Shown: positions 55,353 to 63,516 of the stretch, one piece after another | Layout of the letters: the number at the start of each line of letters is the position of its first letter | Position numbering within the stretch: the first letter of the stretch is position 1 | NCBI RefSeq assembly: GCF_036014215.1 | Contig: NZ_CP107921.1 | Span: 3,707,001-3,771,000, forward strand | Direction: 5' to 3' | Origin: Streptomyces sp. NBC_00440 | GTDB taxonomy: Bacteria; Actinomycetota; Actinomycetes; Streptomycetales; Streptomycetaceae | Length of the DNA: 64,000 nucleotides | The notes under the pieces: model-generated | The model's database searches: none | Told to the model about the DNA's origin: nothing | The model's input: only the letters and a program-made list of their open reading frames with translations | Program-made: the position numbers and the translations under genes

Positions 55353-55702
55353 TCACGCAGCCAAACTCACGCAGCCAACAGGTGGCCGTCCCCGGCACTC
55401 ACCCGGCCGAACTCACACGGCCGGCACATGACCGTCTCCGGCACCGGCACCGTCTCCGGCACCCGCAGGCATCGGCGAGAACCGGCGGGCACACGGGGAC
55501 GCGGCCTTCCCGCGCCCCTTCGCTGCCTGCTCCACGTGACCGGCCTCTTCCTCCACCTGCTCAACCATGGTCCTCAATATGCGCCATAGCTGCTTCCGGG
55601 GGTGCACCCGGCCCCTGCGAAGGAGCCGCGAGTTCGGCGGGCAGCTCCCAGCAGCGCACCGGGTCCAGCCGACGGACCGGCCTACCGGCTACCGGCTACC
55701 GG
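55353..55702. other. 350-bp spacer before the HAD gene 3' end
   Basis: A 64-residue minus-strand ORF (55413-55607) has rare codons (CTA, ATA, TTG, AGG) in its first ten and is not accepted. Two near-repeats of ACTCACGCAGCCAA lie at 55352-55378 and related ACTCAC copies follow. A TACCGGC repeat (four units, 55683-55707) sits over the HAD stop. Confidence 0.4.
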
Positions 55703-56491
55703 CTACCGGCCCCACAGGATGTCCAGGACCGGCTCCCAGGTGTTGAGCACCAGGTCGGCTCCCGCCGAGGCGAGCTCGTCGACGGCCGCGTCGTTCGTGG
55801 CGTAGCCGAGGAACGGCAGGCCGACCTCCTGGGCCGCTCGCAGGTCAGGCACCGAGTCGCCGATCACCAGCGTCGTCGCGCGGTCCGCGCCCAGCCCCGT
55901 CAGTGCCTGCTCCAGCATGTGCGGATGCGGCTTGAGCAGCTGGAGGTCCGCCGCCGCCCGGCCGTGGATGTGCGGCCCGAAGCACTCGTCGAGGCCCCGG
56001 CCGGTCACGTACTCGCGCACCGCACGGGGCGAGTGGTTCGTGGTGACGGCCAGCCGGCCGCCGGTCGCCGCCCAGGTGCGGACGACGCCGTCCACGTACA
56101 TCGTGGGCCACGCCCCGGCGGCGGCGCGCTGCTCCTGGCGCGTCAGCCACTCCTCCAGGTCGGCCACGAGATCACTGTCCGGGTGGAGCATCCCGACCGT
56201 ACGCAGGATGTCGAGCGGACCGGCGAGCCCGCCGAGGTCCGCGTCCGGGGCGAGAGCGGTGATCCCGCGCTCCTCCAGGAAGGTCCGCATCCCGTCGGAA
56301 GCGGCCCGCTCGGCGCTCGGGCCGAACAGCCGGCAGAGCGGGCCGTCGAAGCCGAACAGCACATACCGTGTCGAGGTGATCCGGTCTCGGAGGTTCTCAC
56401 GGATCACGGATACCGCCTGTTCGCTTCTCGTCGTGTCAGCCGGGTCAGTCGCGTTGGCTGTCTCAGTCGTGTCAGTCGCATCTGAAGTCAC
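55703..56491 (-). CDS. HAD-superfamily hydrolase
   Basis: 262 residues. Motif I is YVLFGFDGPLCRLF (Gly in place of the usual first Asp, giving FGFDGP), motif II VTTNHS, motif III LLKPHPHML (Lys) and motif IV VIGDSVPD. The missing first Asp is notable because it is the nucleophile of the family (the usual form is DxD; here Gly-x-Asp). It might therefore not be a phosphatase. Thr-Asp/Thr-Glu-rich N-terminus from a repeat. GTG 56491 overlaps the APH stop (GTGA). Confidence 0.85.
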   Translation of the reverse strand: MTSDATDTTETANATDPADTTRSEQAVSVIRENLRDRITSTRYVLFGFDGPLCRLFGPSAERAASDGMRTFLEERGITALAPDADLGGLAGPLDILRTVGMLHPDSDLVADLEEWLTRQEQRAAAGAWPTMYVDGVVRTWAATGGRLAVTTNHSPRAVREYVTGRGLDECFGPHIHGRAAADLQLLKPHPHMLEQALTGLGADRATTLVIGDSVPDLRAAQEVGLPFLGYATNDAAVDELASAGADLVLNTWEPVLDILWGR

Positions 56492-57750
56492 TCGGACAGG
56501 CTCCCCAGGTCCGGACCCTTCGCGGTCCTGACTGCATCGAACCACTTCCGCGGCTCTTCCACCACGTTCCGTTTTGGCTGCGGACCGCTCGGCGAACTTC
56601 TCTGCGAATGCGTCTGTCCGTACGTCAAGACGCCAGTCTCCGCCCGGCCGTTCCACATCCGGGTGACATCCCTCTCGTTCCGCTGCCACACCGCACACGC
56701 CGCCGCGATCCGTTCCGCGTCCGGCACCCTGCGCAGCCCGAGCGGCCCCCGCGCGGCGGCGAGCAGAACGAGGATCCGCTCCGCGGTCGCCATGAGCTCC
56801 ACCGGGCCCGCCCGGTGCGGCAGGGCCAGCGTCAGCCGGATCACATCGATGTGGACGGAGAGCAGCCGCTCGAAGTCCAGATAGACCCGCAGCGCGCCCC
56901 GGTGGCCGCTCAGCGCGCCGGGGCAGCTCACCGCGACCGCCGACCGCCACGCCCGGAGCGCGGCCCTCCGCCGGCGGCCGGTGGCGTACCGCATCCGTCC
57001 GAGATGGGCGGCGATCTCGTATACCGGGTCGCCGTACAGCGCCAACTCCCAGTCGATCAGGGAGAGTTCTCCGTCCGGGCCCACGATCAGATTCCCGGCG
57101 TGGGAGTCCGTGTGCAGCAGCGTGAACGGCCGCTCGCCCAGTCCCGCCGCCCGCTCCCGCAGCCTCCCGAGCGCGCCGTCCCCCACTCCGAGCGCGGCGA
57201 ACAGCTCCTGGTGGGCCCGGCTGCTGCGGCCCTTGACCTCGGACTCGGTGAAGTCGACGAGCGTACGCAGGAACCCGCCGCAGTCCCCGTCCGCCGGCCA
57301 GCCGCCGGGAAGCGGCGGCAGCGCGTGGGACGGGACTGCGGCCGTCTGCCGGAAGAGCGCCTCCAGTCGCGCCGTGTAGCCGCGCCCGGGGCGGCGGCCG
57401 GCCCCGTACCGGCCGGAGAGCGGCACGCCCTGCGCGAAGGAGTGCACGGTGAAGCCCGGCCGGTCGGCGAGCACCCGCGGGCTGCCGTCCACCCGTCCCG
57501 CGATGGCACGGAGCAGTTCACCCTCCGGCCAGATCCGCAGATTGAACTGCACCGCTTCGGGGATGGGCGCGCGCACCTTCACGGGCGTACCGGCGGGGAG
57601 CGACACCGCGGCGGCGAGGTCGGGTGGCAGCCCCACGCGGTAGTTCCGGTGGTAGTAGCCGCTGAGGGGTTCCCCCTCACCGGCGGCTCGGTACAGCAGG
57701 TCCCAGCTGTCGGCCGTGCGGCCGGAGGCGCCGCGGGCTACATCAGGCAT
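56488..57750 (-). CDS. APH-family phosphotransferase
   Basis: 420 residues. Kinase-like core: VRAPIPEAVQFNLRIWPEGELLRAIAGRV, catalytic loop LLHTDSHAGNLIVGPDG (His-x-Asp-x4-Asn), and LIDWELALYGDPVYEIAAHLGRM (Asp for Mg). The N-terminal YYHRNYRVGLPPDL region is shared by Streptomyces choline/aminoglycoside-kinase-like enzymes. The substrate is unknown, possibly a small amino sugar or alcohol. It is transcriptionally coupled to the HAD gene (4-bp overlap), so kinase and HAD enzyme may act on one metabolite. ATG 57750. Confidence 0.85.
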   Translation of the reverse strand: MPDVARGASGRTADSWDLLYRAAGEGEPLSGYYHRNYRVGLPPDLAAAVSLPAGTPVKVRAPIPEAVQFNLRIWPEGELLRAIAGRVDGSPRVLADRPGFTVHSFAQGVPLSGRYGAGRRPGRGYTARLEALFRQTAAVPSHALPPLPGGWPADGDCGGFLRTLVDFTESEVKGRSSRAHQELFAALGVGDGALGRLRERAAGLGERPFTLLHTDSHAGNLIVGPDGELSLIDWELALYGDPVYEIAAHLGRMRYATGRRRRAALRAWRSAVAVSCPGALSGHRGALRVYLDFERLLSVHIDVIRLTLALPHRAGPVELMATAERILVLLAAARGPLGLRRVPDAERIAAACAVWQRNERDVTRMWNGRAETGVLTYGQTHSQRSSPSGPQPKRNVVEEPRKWFDAVRTAKGPDLGSLSE

Positions 57751-57871
57751 GCGGCTCCTGCGCTCTCGTGACCGGAAGCTCGCCGGCGGGCCGTCCCTGG
57801 CCGCTGCCCACCTTCATACCCAAGGGTACTGATGGCCTCAAACCCCTCGGGATGAAAGGGAGTTGTACCAA

Positions 57872-57905
57872 CTGCGGGCCCCGGCCTCCCGGCCGGGGCC
57901 CGCAG
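57872..57905. terminator. Terminator of the tectonin-like gene
   Basis: Perfect 15-bp arms (57872-57886, 57891-57905) with a 4-base loop, just past the tectonin-like stop on the minus strand. Confidence 0.9.
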
Positions 57906-57922
57906 GGATCACAGGGTGGGGG

Positions 57923-58636
57923 TCAGCTCGGCTGGTCGCCGGTGTACCGGTAGATCTCGTTGCCGCTGTTGATGTGCCACACGGTGCCGTCGGCGCCCGC
58001 GGCGATGTCGGTGGCAGTGCCGGGGATCTTGATCCACGGGTTGCCGCCGCTGGCGTCGTTGTTGGTGTACCGGTAGATGCTGCCGGCGGGATCGACACCC
58101 CACACATTGGTCCGGGAGCCCACCGCGATGCGCTTGAGACTGCCGTTGACGCTCTTCCACGGGTTCGAGCCGTCCTGGTCCCCGGTGTACCGGAAGACCT
58201 GGTTCCCGCCGTTCACTCCCCACACCGTGCCGTCCGCGCCCGCTCCGATGTCGCTCAGCGCCCCCGGGATCTTGATCCACGGGTTGGCGTCGTGGTTCGT
58301 GTACCGGTAGATGGCACTGGCGGAGTCCACTCCCCACACGTTCGTCCGGGAGCCCGCGTCGATGCGGACCAGGCTGCCGGAGATGCCCTTCCACGGGCCC
58401 GGGTCGTTCTGATCGCCGGTGTACCGGTAGATCTGGTTGCCGCTGTTGACGCCCCACACGGTGCCGTCGGCGCCCGCGCCGATGTCACTCAGGCCCCCGG
58501 GGATGTTGATCCAGGGGTTGGCGTCGTAGTTGGTGTACCGGTAGATGGCGCTCGCCCCGTTCACGCCCCACACCGTCGTCCTGGACCCCGCTGAGATGGC
58601 AGTGAGACTGCCCGCCACCTTCACCCAATCCGCCAT
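57923..58636 (-). CDS. Tectonin-type beta-propeller protein, six repeats
   Basis: 237 residues, almost entirely six repeats of about 38-40 residues. They alternate in type: A (GSRTNVWGV...YRYTN) and B (GADGTVWGV...YRYTGDQ), giving three A-B pairs. Each has the tectonin signature Gly-x3-x-Val-Trp-Gly-Val and ends Pro-Trp-Ile/Lys. Eukaryotic tectonins are lectins that bind glycans or membrane lipids, so a carbohydrate-binding role is likely. No signal peptide is seen, so a cytoplasmic protein or non-classical export is implied. ATG 58636 follows GGAGGG. Confidence 0.88.
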   Translation of the reverse strand: MADWVKVAGSLTAISAGSRTTVWGVNGASAIYRYTNYDANPWINIPGGLSDIGAGADGTVWGVNSGNQIYRYTGDQNDPGPWKGISGSLVRIDAGSRTNVWGVDSASAIYRYTNHDANPWIKIPGALSDIGAGADGTVWGVNGGNQVFRYTGDQDGSNPWKSVNGSLKRIAVGSRTNVWGVDPAGSIYRYTNNDASGGNPWIKIPGTATDIAAGADGTVWHINSGNEIYRYTGDQPS

Positions 58637-58948
58637 GCCGAACCACCCTCCGTAGAGCCTGTGTTGGGTGCAATCATCCGGGCCGGGACGGACCTTCAAA
58701 GGGGGTGAATGCTTGTCTTAATACCTAACAAGCCAGTAAATCGATGTTTTGATCCCTGCCTGCTTGTGGGGTGAGGTCGGGAGTGGCTCCGCCGGAAGCA
58801 TTTCGGCTGGAAGCGCCGTCCCGCCCAGGGGGGATCGACAGGAGTACCGGCATATGCCTCCTGCGTAGCAATTCCGTTTGCCCGAGCCGGAGTTCAGTCG
58901 CCGGCCGTGCAGCGCGCCCGCCCCTCGGGCCGGCTGCGCCGGGGCGGG
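58637..58948. other. 312-bp region with an AT-rich patch
   Basis: No gene. The patch 58700-58770 is unusually AT-rich for this genome and contains the inverted repeat GCTTGT (58711-58716)/ACAAGC (58728-58733) and TATTAA on the minus strand. It is the likely promoter/operator of the tectonin-like gene. Confidence 0.45.
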
Positions 58949-59716
58949 TCAGCCCCCGACCGCCTCCGTCATGGCGGCCAGGTCCGCCACGAAGTACTCC
59001 GCGCCCGCGCCCCTGAGCCGCAGCAGCTTCACGGACCCGGTGCCGTACCCCACGAACGGAACGCCGATCGAGGTGGCCGCGCGAGCGTCAGCCGGCGAGT
59101 CCCCGATCATCAGCCCGTCAGCGGCTGCCGTACCGGTCTCCGCGAGCAGCCGTTCCAGGCAGTACGGATGCGGTTTCATCAGCCGCGGATCGTCGTGCCG
59201 CCCCACGACCGCGCCGAAGTACTTCTCGATTCCGTGCAGTTCGAGATAAGCGCGGGCGGCGGCCTCGCTGTTGTTGGTCGCGATGACCAGTTGCTTGCCG
59301 GCCGTCAGCAGCGCTTCCATCAGGTCGAACGCGCCGGGCGTGGGCTCCGCGGTGGCCGCCGCCTCCGTCTCCAGCTCCTCCAGCCGCTTGCGCAGGGCGG
59401 AGACCAGTCCGTCCGGGTCGCTGGGGAAGGCGTCGTGCGCACGCCGGAGCACCGCGAGGGGATCGTGCGGCTCGTCCGGTTCCGACCAGTGCGGCAGTCG
59501 CACGGCGGCCATGGCACGCAGTTCGGCGGCGATCGCCGGGGCGCGCAGCCCGGCGAACAGCCCGCAGACCGGCCCGTCGAAGTCCCAGAGGACCAGCGAG
59601 GCACGGGAGAGCAGCGCCCGCAGCCCGGCGGCGGGGGTGAGGGCGTGGACAGGGGTGGAGGTGGAAGTGGAGGTGGCATCGGAGGAGGGCAGCACGTCAG
59701 TCGCCGAAATCCGCAT
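58949..59716 (-). CDS. HAD-superfamily hydrolase (phosphatase-like)
   Basis: 255 residues. Motif I LVLWDFDGPVCGLFAG (Asp-x-Asp), motif II VIATNNS, motif III LMKPHPYCLE (Lys), motif IV GLMIGDSPADARAA. All catalytic positions are present, unlike the paralogue at 55703, with which it shares the CGLF/CRLF block and the KPHPY segment. N-terminal Thr/Ser repeat (SDATSTSTSTPVH). ATG 59716 overlaps the GntR stop by 20 bp; GTG 59695 is an alternative start. Confidence 0.88.
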   Translation of the reverse strand: MRISATDVLPSSDATSTSTSTPVHALTPAAGLRALLSRASLVLWDFDGPVCGLFAGLRAPAIAAELRAMAAVRLPHWSEPDEPHDPLAVLRRAHDAFPSDPDGLVSALRKRLEELETEAAATAEPTPGAFDLMEALLTAGKQLVIATNNSEAAARAYLELHGIEKYFGAVVGRHDDPRLMKPHPYCLERLLAETGTAAADGLMIGDSPADARAATSIGVPFVGYGTGSVKLLRLRGAGAEYFVADLAAMTEAVGG

Positions 59717-60578
59717 CTTGGGCCAGCTGGTCCCAGTAGGAGTCGAAGAATTTCTGCGCCGCTTCCACCTTCAGTGCCTGTCCGGGCTTGGTGTACGGGA
59801 AGAGCGTCGCGCCCACACCGAGCGAGTCGAGGATGGTGACCTCCACGCCGTCGATGGGCTCAGGTGTCCACTGCTCCAGGGTGTAGTAGCCCTCCAGCAG
59901 CTGGTCCTTGTTCAGCAGGTACAACTTCAGCGGCGGGGTGAAGGGCACGGTCCGGATCTGCACCGAGACCTCGGGGACCAGTCCCTGGTGGCGCAGTCGC
60001 AGCAGCGAGTGGCGCAGCGACCTGGCGTGGTTGATCACCATGTCGCGGTGGCGCTTGCGCGGCCGGTCGTCATCGGGGTCCTCGACCCCCCGCGGGAAGG
60101 CGAGCCGTATCCCGGTGATGTCGGGGAGCATCAGCCGCAGTGCGATGCTCTGCGGCCCGATCTCGCCGTCGCTGATCCGGGCGACCTGTGCGCCGAGGTG
60201 CTGGGCCATCGTCTCCGACGTCAGCGAGAGCACGTCCATCGTGATCTCCTCGGCCTCGAAGGCGGCCCGCAGCCTGGGCTGGAGAGTGACCTGCGCGGGC
60301 TGCGCGGACGGTACGGGGTGCGCGGCGGCCGCCACACCGTGGCCCTCGGTCACGGTCGCGGGGCGGCCCCGGCTGGACGAGATCAGCCCCTCGGCCCTGA
60401 GTACTTCGAGTGCCCGGCCGACGGTCTCGCGCGAAACGCCATAGGTGGCCTGGAGTTCGCGCTGCGAGGGCAGTTGGCGGCCCACCCGGTGGACGCCGTC
60501 GGCGATCTCGGTCCGCAGGTCGTCCGCGATGACCTGGAACTTCCTGCTGTCTGTGCTGCCTGCGTCACGTGGGGCCAC
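59697..60578 (-). CDS. GntR-family transcriptional regulator
   Basis: 293 residues. Winged helix at about residues 12-75: KFQVIADDLRTEIADGVHRVGRQLPSQRELQATYGVSRETVGRALEVLRAEGLISSSRGRPATV. The C-terminal domain (VDVLSLTSE... FTPPLKLYLLNKDQLLEGYYTL) is an unrecognised effector domain, not a clear UTRA. It is translationally linked to the HAD gene. GTG 60578 is chosen near TACGGT, possibly leaderless. Inverted GTCTGG/CCAGAC sites upstream (60684-60752) are candidate operators. Confidence 0.9.
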   Translation of the reverse strand: MAPRDAGSTDSRKFQVIADDLRTEIADGVHRVGRQLPSQRELQATYGVSRETVGRALEVLRAEGLISSSRGRPATVTEGHGVAAAAHPVPSAQPAQVTLQPRLRAAFEAEEITMDVLSLTSETMAQHLGAQVARISDGEIGPQSIALRLMLPDITGIRLAFPRGVEDPDDDRPRKRHRDMVINHARSLRHSLLRLRHQGLVPEVSVQIRTVPFTPPLKLYLLNKDQLLEGYYTLEQWTPEPIDGVEVTILDSLGVGATLFPYTKPGQALKVEAAQKFFDSYWDQLAQDADFGD

Positions 60579-60683
60579 CGCACCACCGTACAACTACCGG
60601 GCACCTCGGCGTAATTGACAGGACCAAACAGACAGGACCCAACAGGCAGGGTCACTTTTCCGGCCAACCAACCAGGCCAGTCG

Positions 60684-60752
60684 CCAGACAAGTTTACGGA
60701 CATGTAACCAGCGGGCATACCACCGTCAGGCCAACCAGGCCAACTTGTCTGG
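60684..60752. promoter_or_regulatory. Paired inverted sites CCAGACAAGTT / AACTTGTCTGG, likely GntR operator
   Basis: Perfect 11-bp inverted arms (60684-60694 and 60742-60752), 47 bp apart, between divergent gntR and small membrane protein genes. The half-site resembles the (A)CTTGTCTAGAC-type sequences bound by Streptomyces plasmid and chromosomal GntR regulators. A TTGAC (60755-60760) follows the right half-site. Confidence 0.55.
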
Positions 60753-60861
60753 TACTTGACTGCAAGAACCTCTCCACGGAGAACCACTCCACGGGGCACG
60801 AGCCGATACAACGGTGTGCAGGCAACTGGTGCTCCCCCACCATCCCGAAGGAGGGAACCCC

Positions 60862-61050
60862 ATGCCTACCGCAGCTCTCCTGGTCGCAGGACTCGGATTC
60901 GTCATCGAGCAGACCGTTCAGTCCGCGTTCGGAATCGCAGGTCTCGTCGGATTCGGCATGCTCACCGTCGGCGTGAAAGCAGGCAGCGTCCCGTGCAGCT
61001 GCCTGGGCGCCTTCATGCTGTTCGTCCAGGTCAAAGCCCTGATCGGCTGA
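60862..61050 (+). CDS. Tiny hydrophobic membrane protein, possibly Spd-like
   Basis: 62 residues. Two hydrophobic stretches (AALLVAGLGFVIEQTVQSAFGIAGLVGFGMLTVG and CSCLGAFMLFVQVKALIG) with two cysteines (PCSC). ATG 60862 follows GAAGGAGGG. Small membrane proteins beside GntR regulators are typical of Streptomyces plasmid transfer/spread genes, but no tra gene is nearby, so this is only an analogy. It is likely controlled by the divergent GntR protein. Confidence 0.7.
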   Translation: MPTAALLVAGLGFVIEQTVQSAFGIAGLVGFGMLTVGVKAGSVPCSCLGAFMLFVQVKALIG

Positions 61051-61081
61051 GGCCGAACGGGACCCCCTGGGCCGGTTCGTC

Positions 61082-62326
61082 CTAGAAGCCGTCCGGGCAC
61101 CACGGCCGGACGGCCGTACGGAACAGCGCCTCGGTGACGGCGACCGCACCAGCCGTCTCCTCCGAGATCCGGCCCAGCGCGGCGAGCCGGACCGCCGAGG
61201 CCTCACCCAGATACAGCGCCGCCAACTCCCCCGCGTCCAGCGTGACATCGGCCGCTTCGGAGGTCGGCGCGCAGGTCGCACCGTCGGGCGAGGCGTCCAG
61301 CCGGTAGCGGCCCGCCGAGAGCCCGTCGTGGTCCGTGACCTCCAGGACCAGGGTGCCGGACGCCTCGTACGTACGGGCCTCCAGCGCCCGTACGACATCG
61401 AGCAGCCGGATCCACAGGAAGTCCGCGTGCTGGGTGAGCCTGGCCGCGCGCGGGTCGGGCAGCAGCGACGACAGCAGATCGTCCGGACCCCGGTGCCCGG
61501 CATTCACCGTAGTGACCCAGTCGACCGAGCAGAGGAAGTGCCACAGGGCGCGCTCGGCGGCCGGGGACACGGCGATCAGATCTTCCACCGTCGCGGTGTT
61601 GAGCGGCTGCTTGGCGGGGCCCCAGTGGTCGTCGGCCTTGTACGCGAGGAGGCCGTCGATCTCGCCCCGGGGCGAGCGGTACACCGCGTAGAAGGGCTCG
61701 GTCCACGGCCGGCCCGGCACCTGGTCGAGGCCCGTCTGCAGGGCCCACCAGCGTTCGTTCCTGCTGACCGCGCCGGGCTGCGACTTCCGGAAACGGGCGT
61801 GCAGTTCGGGGCCGAGCTTCCGTACGTCCGCACCGTCGACCAGATCGATCCGGCCGCCACACTCCGGGCGGGCCCAGCGCGGGTCGAGTCCGGCGCGCGG
61901 CACGTCGACCGTCCAGTCGGTGGCCCAGGTCGCCGGGCCGAAGCCGAACCGGCCGTAGATCGGGTACTCGGCGGCGATCAGCGTGGCCAGCACTTCGCCG
62001 CGCTCCTTCGCCGCCGCCAGATCCACCGCCATCATCCGGCTGAGCAGACCGCGCCTGCGGTGCGTCGGGGTGACCGTGACGTGGGTGACCGCGTCGGACG
62101 GGAGCGAGGCTCCGCCGACGACGGTGATCTCCTGCGCGAAGGACCGGAAGGTCGCCACACAGCGCCCGCCGTCGAACGCGCCCCGGGTGCGGGCCAGATC
62201 CGTGTGCGGGAGGCGGCTGCGCACCTCCTCGTCGGAGGCCGACGGCGGCTGGAGGAAGCCGGTGTGACAGGCGCGGAGCCAGTCGGGGTACTCGGAATCG
62301 GAGATCGTACGGACGTCAACTGCCAT
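61082..62326 (-). CDS. Eis-like GNAT N-acetyltransferase
   Basis: 414 residues. The N-terminal GNAT domain has [54 protein letters not shown], with the acetyl-CoA Arg/Gly loop [12 protein letters not shown] second GNAT-like and a SCP-2-like domain follow, with the terminal carboxylate Phe (CPDGF) as in Eis. Eis-type enzymes acetylate aminoglycosides or other amines as hexamers in the cytoplasm. ATG 62326 chosen over the in-frame upstream ATG at 62344; no ribosome site is clear. Confidence 0.93.
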   Translation of the reverse strand: MAVDVRTISDSEYPDWLRACHTGFLQPPSASDEEVRSRLPHTDLARTRGAFDGGRCVATFRSFAQEITVVGGASLPSDAVTHVTVTPTHRRRGLLSRMMAVDLAAAKERGEVLATLIAAEYPIYGRFGFGPATWATDWTVDVPRAGLDPRWARPECGGRIDLVDGADVRKLGPELHARFRKSQPGAVSRNERWWALQTGLDQVPGRPWTEPFYAVYRSPRGEIDGLLAYKADDHWGPAKQPLNTATVEDLIAVSPAAERALWHFLCSVDWVTTVNAGHRGPDDLLSSLLPDPRAARLTQHADFLWIRLLDVVRALEARTYEASGTLVLEVTDHDGLSAGRYRLDASPDGATCAPTSEAADVTLDAGELAALYLGEASAVRLAALGRISEETAGAVAVTEALFRTAVRPWCPDGF

Positions 62327-62427
62327 GGTGGCCACGGTAAGCACCCCTCCTCGGACTGTCGCGCGAATTTCGGACCGGAGCCTGTGAAACCGCCACCGGA
62401 CTGCCGCCGCCGGACCGCCGCCTCAGG

Positions 62428-62514
62428 ACTGCCGCTTCCGGAATGGCCCTTCCGGAACAGCCACTTTCCGGAACAGCCTTTCCGGACCGGCGCTTTCAGA
62501 CCGGCGCTTTCAGA
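62428..62514. repeat. 14-bp tandem array at the asparaginase 3' end
   Basis: TTCCGGA or TTTCAGA ends at 62442, 62456, 62472, 62486, 62500 and 62514, mostly 14 bp apart. On the minus strand the array begins inside the last codons and TGA stop of the asparaginase gene and runs downstream, as the ispF repeat does. Confidence 0.85.
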
Positions 62515-63472
62515 CCGCCGCGCGGATTTCGCCGACCTTCGCGGCGCCACCGAGCAGCGGCGCGTCCGCCAGCCTGGCCAGCACCGGGCTCTCCACGCCC
62601 ATCCGTTCCAGGGTCCGCGCCAGCACAGGACCGAGCACCCGGGTCGCACCGTCGTCGACCTTGAAGGCGAGCGCCCGGCCGTCGGGGAGCGCCAGCGCCT
62701 GGACCGCCTCGGCGCCCATCTTGGAGAGCGTGCCCGGCAGCGCCCGCATCACCCATGTGTCGGGCCTGCGGGTCCCCGCGACGTACTCGGGGTGGGCGCG
62801 CATCGCGTCCGCGACCCGGCGCTCCGGCGACCCCTCGGGGGCCAGCACGAACGTACGGAACGCACGGGCCAGGCCCACCAGGCTGATCGCCATCAGCGGC
62901 GCCCCGCACCCGTCCGTACCGACCGACGCCACCCGCTCGCCCGCCGCCTCCTCGATCACCGTCAGCACCAGCCGCTGGAGCGGGTGGGAGGGGTCGAGGT
63001 AGGAGTCGGTGGGCCAGCCGTTCAGCGCGCAGACGGCCAGCATCGCGGTGTGCTTGCCCGAGCAGTTCATGGTGACCCGCTCACGCCCGTGGCCCGCGGC
63101 GAGATACCCCTCGGCCTCGACCGGGTCCAGCGGGAGATCGGCCGGGCACTGGAGATCGCTCTCCTGGAGCCCGTACTCACTGAGCATCGTGCGCACCAGC
63201 GCCCGCTGGAACTCCTCGCCCGAGTGGCTCGCCGAGGCCAGTGCCAGCCGCTCACCGGAGAGGTCGAGGCCGGCCCGCAGAATGGCGGCCGCCTGCATCG
63301 GCTTGTTGCTGGAGCGCGGGAAGACGGGCAGCGACGGGTCACCGAGCGCGTAATCGACGCTCCCGTCGGCCGCGAGCACCACCAGCGAGCCCCGGTGCCG
63401 GCCCTCCACGAAGCCGGAGCGCACGACCTCGGCGAGGACCGGAGATACAGGGGCGGTGGTGCTGGCGGTCAT
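62510..63472 (-). CDS. L-asparaginase of the type II (ReAV-like) fold
   Basis: 320 residues. SPVLAEVVRSGFVEGRHRGSLVVLAADG starts the family. Conserved blocks are FPRSSNKPMQAAAILRAGLDL, LASASHSGEEFQRALVRTML, MNCSGKHTAMLAVC (SGKH motif) and GTDGCGAPLMAISL. This is the Asparaginase_II family with Zn/Cys-Lys chemistry, unrelated to the classic type I/II Thr enzymes. It would hydrolyse asparagine to aspartate, probably in the cytoplasm. ATG 63472. Confidence 0.9.
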   Translation of the reverse strand: MTASTTAPVSPVLAEVVRSGFVEGRHRGSLVVLAADGSVDYALGDPSLPVFPRSSNKPMQAAAILRAGLDLSGERLALASASHSGEEFQRALVRTMLSEYGLQESDLQCPADLPLDPVEAEGYLAAGHGRERVTMNCSGKHTAMLAVCALNGWPTDSYLDPSHPLQRLVLTVIEEAAGERVASVGTDGCGAPLMAISLVGLARAFRTFVLAPEGSPERRVADAMRAHPEYVAGTRRPDTWVMRALPGTLSKMGAEAVQALALPDGRALAFKVDDGATRVLGPVLARTLERMGVESPVLARLADAPLLGGAAKVGEIRAAV

Positions 63473-63516
63473 CGTCGGCCTTCCGGGAACGGGGCCCGCT
63501 CACCGGAAGGATCGCC

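Noticed and set aside
55413..55607. 64-residue ORF on the minus strand
   Set aside because: Starts with several codons rare in this genome and resembles no known protein.
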